64,000 nucleotides of DNA, from positions 1 through 64,000 of the forward strand of contig JAEWFK010000164.1 of the NCBI GenBank assembly GCA_023388835.1, written 5' to 3'. Within the stretch, counting starts at the first letter, position 1. Each line of letters opens with the position of its first letter. This document shows, in pieces, positions 1 through 9,183 of the stretch. A program made the translations under genes and the position numbers. A model generated the notes under the pieces. The model was not told where the DNA came from. It made no database searches and saw only the letters and a program-made list of their open reading frames with translations. The stretch comes from Pseudomonadota bacterium (GTDB lineage Bacteria > Pseudomonadota > Gammaproteobacteria > Burkholderiales > Burkholderiaceae_B).

Positions 1-1499
1 TTCTCGATCCGACGCTGGAATACGACGATACCCGCGTCTACCTCGCTCTGCGGCGCAATGACCTGGGCGTGGGCGATGTCGGCGAAACTCCGGATGAAAA
101 GGAAGTCGGTGACGTGATCGACCCTCCAGCGCCGCCTGTTCCTGAGCCCGAGAAGCCAGGTCCTGAGAAGCCAGGTCCCGAGAAGCCAGGTCCCGAGAAG
201 CCGGGCCCCGAGACTCCGCCGCCGCCCGCGCCGGAGACGCCATCCGAGCCGGGCACGCCCGACACGCCCGACACGCCCGACACCGAAATACCGGTGCCCG
301 AGACGCCGGATGAACCTTCCGCTCCCGATAGTCCGACTTCGATGGACCCCGATACGAGCGCCGCGCCTGTCGACATGCTGCCGCCGGCCCCGCCGCCTAT
401 TGCCGATGCCGGCGATGTGCGTCCGCTCACGCCGCTGCAGCGAGCTGTGCTTGGACTGAGCGCGGATCAGGCCAGAGCGGCCTTGCGCAATCTGTCGGGG
501 AGCTGGCATGCATCGGTGCGCAGCTTTGTAATGGAAGACAGCCGCTATGTGCGCGATGCCGTCTTGGCCGGTGCGCCGGGAGGACATGGCGCGTGGCGGA
601 ATGAGGACCTCCGATCGACCGGCCTGCGCAGCTGGTCGCATGCCTATGTGGCGCGAGGGCAGCGGGGCGGGGGACACGGGGCGGACGGAGATCGGCACAG
701 CAGCCGCGGCATGATCGTGGGGATGAACGCGATGGCAAGCCGCCATTGGCGGGTGGGCGGCCTGTTTGCGGCTCAGCATGGTGACCTGAAACGCAATGAC
801 GCACCCGCTTCAGCATCGGTGGCCAGCCATTACGCAGCAGTGACGGCCCATGGGCGGTGGAGCGGCATGCGCGTGACGGCGGGCCTGCTGCATGCCTGGC
901 ACCGCATCAAGAGCCAGCGCCGGGTGTCAGCCGGCCCTTTGCAGAACGTGCTGAACGCCACGTATACAGGGCGAAGCTGGCAGGCCGTCCTCGAGATCGC
1001 GCCACGGCTGCGGACCCTGCGCGAGTGGGGAGCGGGGCTGCGAGCCGCGACGCCGCGCATGGGCCCCTATCTGCGCCATGACTGGATGCGGCTTCGGGCC
1101 GCGGGCTGGCAGGAATCGGGTGGTCCCGCAGCGCACGACGTGCGGGGGTCTCGCACGGATATGCACGCGACGACATTGGGCTGGCGCCTGCGGCATGATT
1201 TCGACTGGAGCGGGCGTCCGGCCGGCTGGCAAGCGGATGTCGGGTGGCGGCATGTGTTGGGGAATCCGGAATTGACCAGCACTCAGCGGTTTGTGGGCAC
1301 CGAAGCTGCGCCGGATTCCGCTCCGTCACGCGCCTTCACTTCACGTGGCCAACCCTTGGTACGCGATGCGCTGGCGTTCGGGCTGGCGATCAATGCGCAG
1401 CCCTGGCGCAAAGCCCAGCTGTCCGCCCGCTATTCCGGGCTGTACGGCCGGGCTTACCGCGATCACGCCGCCTGGGCGGAACTCAGCTGGACGTTCTAA
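1..1499 (+). CDS. Autotransporter, C-terminal part (5' end outside window)
   Basis: The reading frame is open from base 3 at the window edge, so the N-terminus and most of the passenger are missing. The first residues (LDPTLEYDDTRVYLALRRND) resemble the end of an autotransporter passenger. A proline-rich linker follows, with PEKPG repeats and TPD repeats. The last ~270 residues are rich in alternating aromatic and hydrophobic strands and end in AELSWTF, a terminal phenylalanine as in outer-membrane beta-barrels. By family knowledge this is a type Va secretion protein whose barrel inserts in the outer membrane and exports the passenger. The passenger's function (adhesin, protease or other) cannot be told from what is visible. 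A bidirectional hairpin terminator starts at the stop codon. Confidence 0.85.
   Translation, partial: LDPTLEYDDTRVYLALRRNDLGVGDVGETPDEKEVGDVIDPPAPPVPEPEKPGPEKPGPEKPGPEKPGPETPPPPAPETPSEPGTPDTPDTPDTEIPVPETPDEPSAPDSPTSMDPDTSAAPVDMLPPAPPPIADAGDVRPLTPLQRAVLGLSADQARAALRNLSGSWHASVRSFVMEDSRYVRDAVLAGAPGGHGAWRNEDLRSTGLRSWSHAYVARGQRGGGHGADGDRHSSRGMIVGMNAMASRHWRVGGLFAAQHGDLKRNDAPASASVASHYAAVTAHGRWSGMRVTAGLLHAWHRIKSQRRVSAGPLQNVLNATYTGRSWQAVLEIAPRLRTLREWGAGLRAATPRMGPYLRHDWMRLRAAGWQESGGPAAHDVRGSRTDMHATTLGWRLRHDFDWSGRPAGWQADVGWRHVLGNPELTSTQRFVGTEAAPDSAPSRAFTSRGQPLVRDALAFGLAINAQPWRKAQLSARYSGLYGRAYRDHAAWAELSWTF
147..212 (+). repeat. 15-bp in-frame tandem repeat (PEKPG), about 4.4 copies
   Basis: Four 15-base units of cc(c/t)gagaagcc(a/g)gg(t/c) begin at 147, 162, 177 and 192, followed by a partial fifth. 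Being a multiple of three, changes in copy number would lengthen or shorten the linker before the barrel without shifting frame. Units differ only at synonymous positions. Confidence 0.9.
255..281 (+). repeat. 9-bp in-frame tandem repeat (TPD), 3 copies
   Basis: Three perfect copies of acgcccgac occur in the autotransporter linker just downstream of the PEKPG repeat. They preserve frame. Confidence 0.85.
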
Positions 1500-1520
1500 G
1501 GAAATCGGTGATTTCCTTTT
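1498..1520. terminator. Bidirectional Rho-independent terminator
   Basis: A perfect 9-bp stem (AAGGAAATC / GATTTCCTT) with a 3-base GGT loop runs into a T run on the + strand and starts with A residues that become the U run on the - strand. It lies exactly between the convergent autotransporter and rimO genes and overlaps the stop codon of the former. Confidence 0.75.
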
Positions 1521-2835
1521 ACACCTGTTCCGCGTACAGGTCGTACTCGTCGGAATCGGTGATGCGGGCGCGGATCATGTCGCCGGGCTGAAGCGGGCGG
1601 TCAGTGGTGATGAAGACGTTTCCGTCGATCTCCGGCGCGTCGGCACTGGAGCGGCCGATGGGACCGTCTTCGTCGACTTCATCGATCAGTACGTCGATTT
1701 CTCGGCCGATTTTCTGAGCCAACCGGGCGGTGGAAATCGCCTGCTGGTGTTCCATGAAGCGTTCCCACCGCTCTTGTTTCACTTCTTCCGGGACGGCGTC
1801 GGGCAGTTCATTGGCGCGGGCGCCCTCCACGGCGGAATACTTGAAACAGCCGACGCGGTCCAGCTGCGCGTCGGACATCCAGTCCAACAGATATTGGAAG
1901 TCCTCTTCCGTTTCACCCGGGAAGCCGACGATGAAGGTGGAGCGCAACGTGAGGTCGGGACAGGTCTCGCGCCATTGATGGATACGGGCCAGAGTGCGGT
2001 CTTCGAAGGCAGGACGCTTCATGGCGCGCAGAATACGGGGGCTGGCGTGCTGGAAGGGAATGTCCAGGTAAGGCAGGATCTTGCCTTCTGCCATCAGCGG
2101 AATGACCTCGTCCACATGCGGGTAGGGATACACGTAATGCAGACGTGTCCAGACGCCGAACTGGGACAGCGCTTCGGACAGCTGGGTCAGATGGGTCTTG
2201 ATGGGGCGGCCGTTCCAGAATCCGCTGCGGAACTTCACATCGACGCCATAGGCGCTGGTGTCCTGGGAAATCACCAGCAGTTCTTTCACGCCGGCCTTCA
2301 CCAGGCGCTCGGCTTCGCCCATGACGTCGCCGATCGGGCGGCTGACCAGGTCGCCGCGCATGGAGGGAATGATGCAGAAGCTGCAGCGGTGGTTGCAGCC
2401 TTCGGATATCTTCAAGTACGCGTAGTGGCGCGGCGTGAGCTTCACGCCTTGGGGCGGCACCAGGTCAACGTAGGGGTCGTGGTCGCGCTTGGGCGGCGCT
2501 GCTTCGTGCACCGCGCGCACCACCTGCTCGTATTGCTGCGGGCCGGTCACCGCGAGCACGGCGGGGTGCACTTCGCGGATCAGGTTCTCTTCGACACCCA
2601 TGCAGCCGGTCACGATGACCTTGCCGTTTTCCGCGATGGCTTCGCCGATGGCCTCAAGTGATTCAGCCTTGGCGCTGTCGATGAAGCCGCAGGTATTCAC
2701 CACCACGACGTCGGCATTGTCGTACTCCGGCGTGATGGCATAGCCTTCGGTACGCAGCTGGGTAAGGATGCGTTCTGAATCGACCAGCGCTTTCGGACAG
2801 CCCAGGCTGACGAAGCCGACTTTGGGGGAACTCAT
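1519..2835 (-). CDS. rimO: Ribosomal protein S12 methylthiotransferase RimO
   Basis: This 438-residue radical-SAM enzyme adds a methylthio group to the conserved aspartate of ribosomal protein S12 using two 4Fe-4S clusters. The N-terminal UPF0004 domain begins [17 protein letters not shown]. The radical-SAM motif is [16 protein letters not shown] (CxxxCxxC), and a TRAM-like domain ends in [15 protein letters not shown] chose the ATG at 2835 because family members begin immediately before the [11 protein letters not shown] strand; the frame stays open about 40 codons further upstream but that part is not family-like. It diverges from rsmB. Family length is about 440 residues, so the gene is intact. 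Confidence 0.96.
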   Translation of the reverse strand: MSSPKVGFVSLGCPKALVDSERILTQLRTEGYAITPEYDNADVVVVNTCGFIDSAKAESLEAIGEAIAENGKVIVTGCMGVEENLIREVHPAVLAVTGPQQYEQVVRAVHEAAPPKRDHDPYVDLVPPQGVKLTPRHYAYLKISEGCNHRCSFCIIPSMRGDLVSRPIGDVMGEAERLVKAGVKELLVISQDTSAYGVDVKFRSGFWNGRPIKTHLTQLSEALSQFGVWTRLHYVYPYPHVDEVIPLMAEGKILPYLDIPFQHASPRILRAMKRPAFEDRTLARIHQWRETCPDLTLRSTFIVGFPGETEEDFQYLLDWMSDAQLDRVGCFKYSAVEGARANELPDAVPEEVKQERWERFMEHQQAISTARLAQKIGREIDVLIDEVDEDGPIGRSSADAPEIDGNVFITTDRPLQPGDMIRARITDSDEYDLYAEQV

Positions 2836-2890
2836 GGATGACCTCGTTGAGCGGTGTGCTCGTTGTGAAAAGTGATACGATTTTCTCTTT

Positions 2891-4300
2891 GTGGGATTTG
2901 CGCACGTGCAGGATACGCCTTCCCGGCCAGGCCGGATTTCGCTTTCAGACACCATGCTGGCCGCTGCGCATAATGTGCAGGCCGTTTTGGCCGGCCGTTC
3001 GCTTTCAGAAAGCCTGGCCTCTACAGACGCTCCGCTGCGGGCTTCGGCCCAGGCGGTGTCGTTTCACACGATGCGGCATCTGGGCCTGGCGACTGCGCTG
3101 CGCGAAATACTGGTACCGCGCAAGCCTGCAAGCCCTTTGCTCGACGCCTTGCTGAAGGTGGCGCTGGCGCTGCTGGACACTGCCGCCACGGCGGCAGACC
3201 CTGATACCGCGGGGCGCCCCGGCCGCGAAGTGCCCGTGTATGCGCCGCATACGGTGGTGGACCAGGCCGTGCGCGCAGCCGACCAGCATAAAAAACTGAA
3301 GCCCTTCAAGGGCCTGGTCAATGGCGTATTGCGCCGCTACCTGCGTGAACGACCCGTTATTTTAGCGCAGGCCATGCGTGATCCGGTAGCGCAACATAAC
3401 CATCCCGCCTGGTGGGTGGGTCGCCTGCAACAGGCGTATCCGGCCCAGTGGCAGGCACTGCTGGCGGCAGCGAACCGGCCTGGGCCCATGGCGCTGCGCG
3501 TCAATGCCCGGCAAGCGCGCGTGGACCACGTGCTCGATGCCTTCCACTCGGCCGGTATCGAGGCGGAATCGCCCATGCCCGGTGCCATTGTCCTGGCCGA
3601 GCCGCGGCCAGTCCAGGCCCTGCCGGGTTTTGACGAGGGGTGGTGGTCTGTTCAGGATCTCTCCGCCCAGTTGGCGGGCGCGCTGCTGCCGATGGCCGAT
3701 GGTATGCGGGTGCTGGATGCCTGTTCGGCCCCGGGGGGCAAGACGGCCCATTTGCTGGAGCGCGCGGACATCCGCTTGACGGCACTCGACTCCGACCCAC
3801 AGCGTCTGGCACGGGTGGGCGAAAATCTGGAGCGCCTGGGGCTGATGCACAACAACGTGCGCTTGCACTGTGCCGATGCGGCGCAGACCGATGCCTGGTG
3901 GGATGGCGAACCCTACGATGCGATTCTGGCCGATGTCCCCTGCACGGCTTCGGGCGTCGTGCGCCGGCACCCCGATATCCGCTGGCTGCGCCGCGAAGAT
4001 GATATCGCCCGTACCGCGGCCGTGCAGAAGCGCATTGTCGACGCGCTGTGGTCTACGCTGAAGCCGGGCGGGCACCTGCTTTACGCGACATGCTCCATTT
4101 TTCCCCAAGAAGGGGAACAGCAGGCGCAGACATTTGCCCAGCGTCATGCCGATGCCATGCGTCTTTCCGCGCCGGGGCAGCTGCTGCCGCCGATTCCGCT
4201 GGCGCATGATCCGGCGGCTGGCAGCAAAGGGCTCGCCAGTGAAGAGGCGCCCTTCACCGGAGACGGCTTCTTCTATGCCTTGTTTGCCAAGAACGGGTGA
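2891..4300 (+). CDS. rsmB: 16S rRNA m5C967 methyltransferase RsmB (Sun)
   Basis: The protein methylates C967 of 16S rRNA with SAM. It has an N-terminal NusB-like RNA-binding domain (to about residue 150) and a C-terminal Rossmann methyltransferase domain. The SAM motif is [10 protein letters not shown]. The two family cysteines are in DVPCTASGV (motif IV) and YATCSIFP (motif VI). The longest frame starts with GTG at 2891; an ATG at 2954 ([12 protein letters not shown]) fits the family N-terminus equally well and neither has a clear ribosome site. It heads the rsmB-DUF4390-ntrYX run, an order I recall from other betaproteobacteria. Confidence 0.93.
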   Translation: MGFAHVQDTPSRPGRISLSDTMLAAAHNVQAVLAGRSLSESLASTDAPLRASAQAVSFHTMRHLGLATALREILVPRKPASPLLDALLKVALALLDTAATAADPDTAGRPGREVPVYAPHTVVDQAVRAADQHKKLKPFKGLVNGVLRRYLRERPVILAQAMRDPVAQHNHPAWWVGRLQQAYPAQWQALLAAANRPGPMALRVNARQARVDHVLDAFHSAGIEAESPMPGAIVLAEPRPVQALPGFDEGWWSVQDLSAQLAGALLPMADGMRVLDACSAPGGKTAHLLERADIRLTALDSDPQRLARVGENLERLGLMHNNVRLHCADAAQTDAWWDGEPYDAILADVPCTASGVVRRHPDIRWLRREDDIARTAAVQKRIVDALWSTLKPGGHLLYATCSIFPQEGEQQAQTFAQRHADAMRLSAPGQLLPPIPLAHDPAAGSKGLASEEAPFTGDGFFYALFAKNG

Positions 4301-4310
4301 CTCGTCAACA

Positions 4311-4985
4311 ATGGCGTTTGTCTCCATTATGCGAGCGTCTCCGGTCGTCATGCTGTTTCGACGAGTATTCGTTCTGGTTCTTGTGTCTTTCCTGGGCGTT
4401 GCGCATGCATCGGAGCCACCGCCCGGAGAGGTCCTGCACGCGCAGTCCGAGCCTGCGACAGACGACGACACGGCGCTCTCCAGCAGTCCCCGCGTGCTGC
4501 GTATCGAGCCGCGCATCAACGAAGGCTGGCTGAATATCGACGCCGACGTGCATCTGCCGGTGTCAGACGATCTGCGCCATTTTGCCGAACGGGGCGTGGC
4601 GCTGTATTTCACAGCGGACATCGAGCTGGTGCGGCCGCGCCGCTGGTGGTTCGACAGCGAAGTGGTGAAGACACAGCAGACCTGGCGCGTCGTCTACAAC
4701 GCCCTGACGCGCCAGTGGCGGATTGGCTCCGGCGACCTGTCGCTCCCCGAGGCCTCACTGGACGACGCCCTGTCGCTCGTGCGCAATATCCGCGGCTGGT
4801 CCGTAGCGCCGATCTCCGAACTCACTGCGGATGAAACCTATGTGGGCCGTCTGCGTGTCCGGCTGGATACGTCCCTATTGGCACGGCCTTTCCGGGTGGA
4901 CGCCCTGAACAGCAGTGCCTGGTCGCTCTCGACTCCATGGAAAGACTTCAGCTTTTCGATCTCCGACGCCGAGCGCCCGCGCTAG
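4311..4985 (+). CDS. DUF4390 exported protein
   Basis: This 224-residue protein has an N-terminal hydrophobic signal (LFRRVFVLVLVSFLGVAHA) followed by a soluble beta-rich region with spaced tryptophans (RRWWFDSEVV, NIRGWSVAPISEL). It matches the betaproteobacterial DUF4390 family that sits between rsmB and an ntrY-like kinase. No biochemical role is established that I know of. A periplasmic helper or input to the sensor is only a guess from position. The ATG at 4311 is chosen as the first that gives a complete signal peptide; ATGs at 4329 and 4350 remain possible. Its 3' end overlaps the next gene by 49 bases, which suggests translational coupling to the kinase. Confidence 0.8.
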   Translation: MAFVSIMRASPVVMLFRRVFVLVLVSFLGVAHASEPPPGEVLHAQSEPATDDDTALSSSPRVLRIEPRINEGWLNIDADVHLPVSDDLRHFAERGVALYFTADIELVRPRRWWFDSEVVKTQQTWRVVYNALTRQWRIGSGDLSLPEASLDDALSLVRNIRGWSVAPISELTADETYVGRLRVRLDTSLLARPFRVDALNSSAWSLSTPWKDFSFSISDAERPR

Positions 4986-7321
4986 TGCGATGGACCTCGC
5001 GCATCGCTCTGATCGTTGCGGCGGTCAGCGCCTTGTCATTGCTCGCGCTGCTGGTCTGGTCGACCGGCAACGCCTCGCGCTTTGCCCAGCAGTACGACGT
5101 GCTGCTGATGCTCAATGCAATTCTCGCGGCGGCGATGCTCTCCTGGATCATTGTGCTGGGCGGCCGGCTCATGCGGCAGGTCAGGCGCCGGCAGTTCGGC
5201 GCGCGGCTGACTTCGCGTTTTGCGCTGTACTTCACTTTGATCGGTATTCTGCCCGGCGCGCTCATCTACGTGCTGTCGGTGCAGTTCATGTCACGCTCCA
5301 TCGAGTCCTGGTTCAATGTGCGGGTCGACACTGCGCTCGAGGCCGGTCTCAATCTGGGGCGTGCTGCGCTGGACAATCAGCTTGCCGACCTGAATGTGCG
5401 CGCCCGCAGCATGGCGGCCCGCCTGGGCAGCGGCAGCGATATGGACATGGCGCTGGTGGTCAGCGGTTTGCGCGAAGACAGCGGTGTGTCGGAAGTCATG
5501 GTCTTCACCGGCAACGGTCGCCTGGTGGCGTTCTCTTCGTCGGATTTCGGTCAGTTGCTGCCGGACCTTCCGCCGCCCAACGTCATCAATCAATTAAGGG
5601 TCTCGCGGGTGTATTCCGCGGCCGAAGCGCTGGATACTGCCGCCGCTGCAGGGCAAGCGGCCGACGGCACCGAGCCGTCCACCGGTTTGCAGCTGCGCGT
5701 CGTGGTGCCGATCAACGGCATGAACCACTACGCTCCCGTACTCGGTGTGGCGCCTGACACGCGCTGGCTGCAAGTGGTCGAACCGGTGCCCGAGCTCATT
5801 GCACGCAATGCGAACCAGGTGCAGGAAGGCTTTCGCGATTATCAAGAGCTCGCGCTCTCGCGCCTGGGTCTGCGCAAGCTCTACGGCATTACGCTGACCA
5901 TGGCCTTGTTGCTTGCCGCCTTTGCGGCCGTGGTGGCGGCGCTTGCGATTTCGCGGCGCCTGGTGCGACCGCTGCTGGCTCTGGCGGGCGGTACGCAGGC
6001 GGTGGGCGTGGGCGATTACCGGCCGTTGCCTGAGCCGCCGCAAAAAGACGAAGTCGGCCAGCTCACGAGATCCTTCAACGCTATGACGCGTCAGCTGGAT
6101 GATGCGCGCCGTCAGGTGGAAAAGAACCGTCAGCAGCTTGAACGCAGCAATGTCTACCTGGAGTCGATTCTCGGCAATCTGTCTTCCGGCGTGCTGGTCT
6201 TCGACGAGGCCTTTCGCGTGGCCATGTTCAATCAGGGGGCCCAATCGATTCTGCGCACGGACTTGCGCTCGGTGAAAGGCCGGCCGCTGGAGACGGTGGA
6301 AGGCGCTTTCGCCTTGTCGCAGCACATTCGCCAAGCGTTCACCGCGCACTCCGCCGTGGGCTCCGAACGGCCATACTGGCAGCAGCAGTTCGAGCTCGAG
6401 CTTTCAGGCGAGGAAGCGCTTGCGCGCAAGCACGTGATCACCCTCCTGGCACGCGGGACCGCGCTCAAGGTGGACGGTCGCGGCAATGGGTATCTGGTGG
6501 TGTTCGACGACATCACCGAAGTGATTTCCGCCAACCGCACGGTAGCCTGGGGCGAAGTGGCCCGCCGCCTGGCGCACGAGATCAAGAACCCGCTCACGCC
6601 CATACAGCTCTCCGCGGAGCGCCTGGCGATGAAGCTGGCCGACCGGCTGAACGAGACCGACGCGGCCATGCTGCAGCGTTCCACCAATACCATCGTGAAT
6701 CAGGTCGCGTCCCTGAAGAAAATGGTGGACGATTTCCGCGAATACGCGCGCACGCCGCCTGCGCAACTGCAGCCGGTGGACATCAACGAGCTGATAGGCG
6801 AAGTGCTGACCCTCTACGGCTGGGATCCGATGGAGGGTATCGTCCGGGATCAGGGCGTGTCGCTGAAAGTCAATTTCGCGCCCGAGCTTCCATTGGTGGA
6901 AGGCGACGTTACGCAGTTGCGTCAGGTCGTCCATAATCTGCTGGCCAACGCCCGCGATGCCGCCGTGCAGGAACGTTCGCCGGAAGAAGCCGCAATCTAT
7001 GTTGAAACCAAGCTGGTGCAGGCACGCGGGGGCGACGGTCTGGAACACATGGCGGTGCGCATTACCGTGGCCGACAATGGGCCGGGCTTTGCGCCGCAAG
7101 TGGTCGACAGGGTCTTCGAGCCCTATGTGACCACCAAGGTCACGGGGACAGGACTGGGGCTTGCTATAGTGAAGAAGATCGTGGAAGAGCATGGCGGCCG
7201 CATCGACCTGGCCAACCGCCGCGAAGGCGGAGCGCGGGTTTCGCTGCTTTTAACGCACCTTGCCCGTCCGGCCCCGTCTCTGGACGTAGCCGTTCAGGCA
7301 AACGATAATGCTGAAAAATAG
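4937..7321 (+). CDS. ntrY: NtrY-type membrane sensor histidine kinase
   Basis: This 794-residue kinase has three membrane helices near the N-terminus (about 22-45, 56-76, 94-116), an extracytoplasmic region to about 312 and a fourth helix (about 315-337). HAMP follows (338-390), then PAS (about 405-530), HisKA and HATPase. The phospho-acceptor is His547 in RLAHEIKNPLTP; the ATP-binding N and G boxes are visible as NLLANARDA, DNGPGF and TGTGLGLAIVKK. This architecture is NtrY. In Bordetella an NtrYX-family pair, PlrSR, is described as needed in the lower respiratory tract; orthology here is inferred from family and context only. It is followed after 14 bases by its response regulator. Confidence 0.92.
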   Translation: MERLQLFDLRRRAPALVRWTSRIALIVAAVSALSLLALLVWSTGNASRFAQQYDVLLMLNAILAAAMLSWIIVLGGRLMRQVRRRQFGARLTSRFALYFTLIGILPGALIYVLSVQFMSRSIESWFNVRVDTALEAGLNLGRAALDNQLADLNVRARSMAARLGSGSDMDMALVVSGLREDSGVSEVMVFTGNGRLVAFSSSDFGQLLPDLPPPNVINQLRVSRVYSAAEALDTAAAAGQAADGTEPSTGLQLRVVVPINGMNHYAPVLGVAPDTRWLQVVEPVPELIARNANQVQEGFRDYQELALSRLGLRKLYGITLTMALLLAAFAAVVAALAISRRLVRPLLALAGGTQAVGVGDYRPLPEPPQKDEVGQLTRSFNAMTRQLDDARRQVEKNRQQLERSNVYLESILGNLSSGVLVFDEAFRVAMFNQGAQSILRTDLRSVKGRPLETVEGAFALSQHIRQAFTAHSAVGSERPYWQQQFELELSGEEALARKHVITLLARGTALKVDGRGNGYLVVFDDITEVISANRTVAWGEVARRLAHEIKNPLTPIQLSAERLAMKLADRLNETDAAMLQRSTNTIVNQVASLKKMVDDFREYARTPPAQLQPVDINELIGEVLTLYGWDPMEGIVRDQGVSLKVNFAPELPLVEGDVTQLRQVVHNLLANARDAAVQERSPEEAAIYVETKLVQARGGDGLEHMAVRITVADNGPGFAPQVVDRVFEPYVTTKVTGTGLGLAIVKKIVEEHGGRIDLANRREGGARVSLLLTHLARPAPSLDVAVQANDNAEK

Positions 7322-7335
7322 TTAGGTGACGCTTT

Positions 7336-8052
7336 ATGGCCAGAATTCTGGTTGTTGACGACGAAATTGGAATTCGCGAGCTCTTGTCCGAAATCCTGTA
7401 TGACGAGGGCCATACGGTTGAGCTTGCGGAAAATGCGGCCGAGGCCCGTGCCGCGCGTCTGCGTTATCGACCTGATCTCGTCCTGCTGGATATCTGGATG
7501 CCCGATACCGACGGCGTCAGCCTGTTGAAGGAGTGGGCCGCGCAAGGGCTGCTGGACATGCCCGTCATCATGATGAGCGGTCACGCCACCGTCGATACCG
7601 CTGTGGAAGCCACTCGTATCGGCGCGGCCGACTTTCTTGAAAAGCCCATTACGCTGCAAAAGCTGCTGAAAACGATCGCCACCGCGTTGGTCCGCCCGGC
7701 GGGCGGCGCGCCCGCATCATCGCCTTCGGAATCCATGCGCGGCGGGGCCGTTCGGCAGAATCCGGTCGCGCCCATGGCTGCTTCCATCGCAGCGGCTGAC
7801 GACTTCCCCGAGCCGGCACAATCTGAAAGCGAAAGCTCGCCCCTGAGTTCTATTTCGCTGGACCAACCCCTGCGCGATGCGCGCGACGAATTCGAGCGTA
7901 TCTATTTCGAATATCACCTTGGGCGCGAGAACCACAGCATGACCCGTGTGTCGGAACGCACCGGCCTGGAACGCACCCACCTCTACCGCAAGCTCAAACA
8001 GCTGGGCATCGACGCCTCGCGCCGCAAGAGCCTGGCTTCCTCGTCTTCCTGA
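7336..8052 (+). CDS. NtrX-like response regulator lacking the AAA+ domain (REC + Fis-type HTH)
   Basis: The 238-residue regulator has a receiver domain (1-120) with acidic D8/D9, phospho-acceptor D52 in LLDIWMPD, S/T in MMSGHA and K in LEKPI. A low-complexity linker rich in A, S and P follows (about 121-185), then a Fis-type helix-turn-helix (MTRVSERTGLERTHLYRKL). Classical NtrX has about 450-480 residues with a sigma54-contacting AAA+ module in the middle; that module (GAFTGA loop, Walker motifs) is entirely absent and the frame is intact, so this is a short form rather than a frameshift. It probably binds DNA and acts without sigma54 ATPase activity. A weak ribosome site (TAGGTGAC) precedes the ATG. 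Confidence 0.9.
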   Translation: MARILVVDDEIGIRELLSEILYDEGHTVELAENAAEARAARLRYRPDLVLLDIWMPDTDGVSLLKEWAAQGLLDMPVIMMSGHATVDTAVEATRIGAADFLEKPITLQKLLKTIATALVRPAGGAPASSPSESMRGGAVRQNPVAPMAASIAAADDFPEPAQSESESSPLSSISLDQPLRDARDEFERIYFEYHLGRENHSMTRVSERTGLERTHLYRKLKQLGIDASRRKSLASSSS

Positions 8053-8074
8053 AGGCGGGGCAGCGCGCGGCCTC

Positions 8075-8094
8075 TTGCACTCATCTCGGTGCAA
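8075..8094 (+). terminator. Weak hairpin after ntrX
   Basis: A 6-bp stem (TTGCAC / GTGCAA) with an 8-base loop sits 22 bases after the ntrX stop, in the 78-base gap before the convergent methyltransferase. There is no real T run, so termination here is doubtful. Confidence 0.25.
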
Positions 8095-8130
8095 TGGTTG
8101 TCACTGGCCGGCCGCGACGGGCCGGCGTGG

Positions 8131-9108
8131 TCACTGATTGCGATCGGGTCCGCCAGGCGCGGGGTCGCCGGGCTCGCGGGGCCGTACCGTGGGGCCGGCA
8201 TCGTCGGGCCGCTTGCGGCCGATGGCATTCACGGAGACGCGCGTTTCTCCGCGCGGACCGCGCATGGAATTGCCGCGCCAGGCGTGGCCATAGCAGACTT
8301 CCAGACTCACATGGATGGTGCCGTCCATGCTGCGCTGCGACTCCAGCGCGCCCAGTAGCCGTTGCCGCCACGCCTTCCCCACCAGCCCGGCTCGACGCTC
8401 GGGATTCGGGTTGCCGCCCAGCAGATGCATGTCTTCCAGGAGCTTTTCGGGCGTACGGTAGGTCAGCGTGATGATTTCCTGATCCATGACGGGGTCAGCG
8501 AAACCACGCTGTACCAGCATGTCACCGAAATCATGCATGTCGACATAAGGCGGCGTGGCCGTCTGCAGGCCGGCCGACTCCAGGGCCTTGCGCACTTCGG
8601 TTTGGGTTCCCGGTCCGAGGCACGAGAACATCACCAGCGCGCCGGGCTTGAGCACACGGCGCCATTCAGTCAGGACATCGTGCGGAGCGGGGTGCCAGTG
8701 CAAAGCCATGTTGGACCATACGAGGTCCAGGCTCTCGGGCGGCAGGCCGCTTTCCGCCAGGTCGGCCTGGATGAATTCCACCGGAAGCATGGGTTTGTTG
8801 CGCAGCCGTTGCCACAAGCCGGGACGCGATTGAAAGCGTTTGCGGGCGACGGAGAGCAGCGCCGAACTGGTGTCCTGGCCGGTGTAGTCCATTTCCGGGT
8901 AGCGCACGCGTAACGGCTCAATGGCGTGGGCCGCCCCGCAGCCGGCGTCGAGCAGCTTGCCCGGATTCACGCGGATATAGCTCAGCCGATGCAGCATGCG
9001 CTTGGCGATCTCGCCGTACAGGAATTGGGCGTCGTCCAATGGCGAGCGCCGATCGAACTGCAGGCGCACGTGGCGAGCGTCAATGGGAAGGGAAGTGGAC
9101 TGTGACAT
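8131..9108 (-). CDS. SAM-dependent methyltransferase, BioC-like
   Basis: This 325-residue class I methyltransferase has motif I LLDAGCGAAHAI, an acidic loop ADLAESGLPPESLDLVWSNM and the HWHPAPHDVL segment, all in the style of BioC (malonyl-ACP O-methyltransferase of biotin synthesis). BioC is usually ~250 residues; this protein has a longer C-terminus that is proline- and arginine-rich in its last 30 residues. I chose the ATG at 9108 because the upstream part of the open frame has no family features. It diverges from comF. No other bio gene is in the window, so a different O-methylation role is possible. Confidence 0.7.
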   Translation of the reverse strand: MSQSTSLPIDARHVRLQFDRRSPLDDAQFLYGEIAKRMLHRLSYIRVNPGKLLDAGCGAAHAIEPLRVRYPEMDYTGQDTSSALLSVARKRFQSRPGLWQRLRNKPMLPVEFIQADLAESGLPPESLDLVWSNMALHWHPAPHDVLTEWRRVLKPGALVMFSCLGPGTQTEVRKALESAGLQTATPPYVDMHDFGDMLVQRGFADPVMDQEIITLTYRTPEKLLEDMHLLGGNPNPERRAGLVGKAWRQRLLGALESQRSMDGTIHVSLEVCYGHAWRGNSMRGPRGETRVSVNAIGRKRPDDAGPTVRPREPGDPAPGGPDRNQ

Positions 9109-9183
9109 CTGCGGGAACCCGCACTGGCGCCGGTATGCGGCCCTGTGCTGAGATCGGGTGTCTCGTGACGGGAAACCTTCATT

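Noticed and set aside
1291..2661. Long open frame on the + strand opposite rimO
   Set aside because: It lies antisense to the clear rimO gene, begins inside the autotransporter in another frame, and has no recognisable motifs. Such frames arise from GC-rich codon use.
7336..8052. Frameshifted or broken ntrX gene
   Set aside because: Receiver and Fis-type ends are in one continuous frame, and no remnant of the AAA+ domain is seen in other frames, so it is a short form and not a pseudogene.
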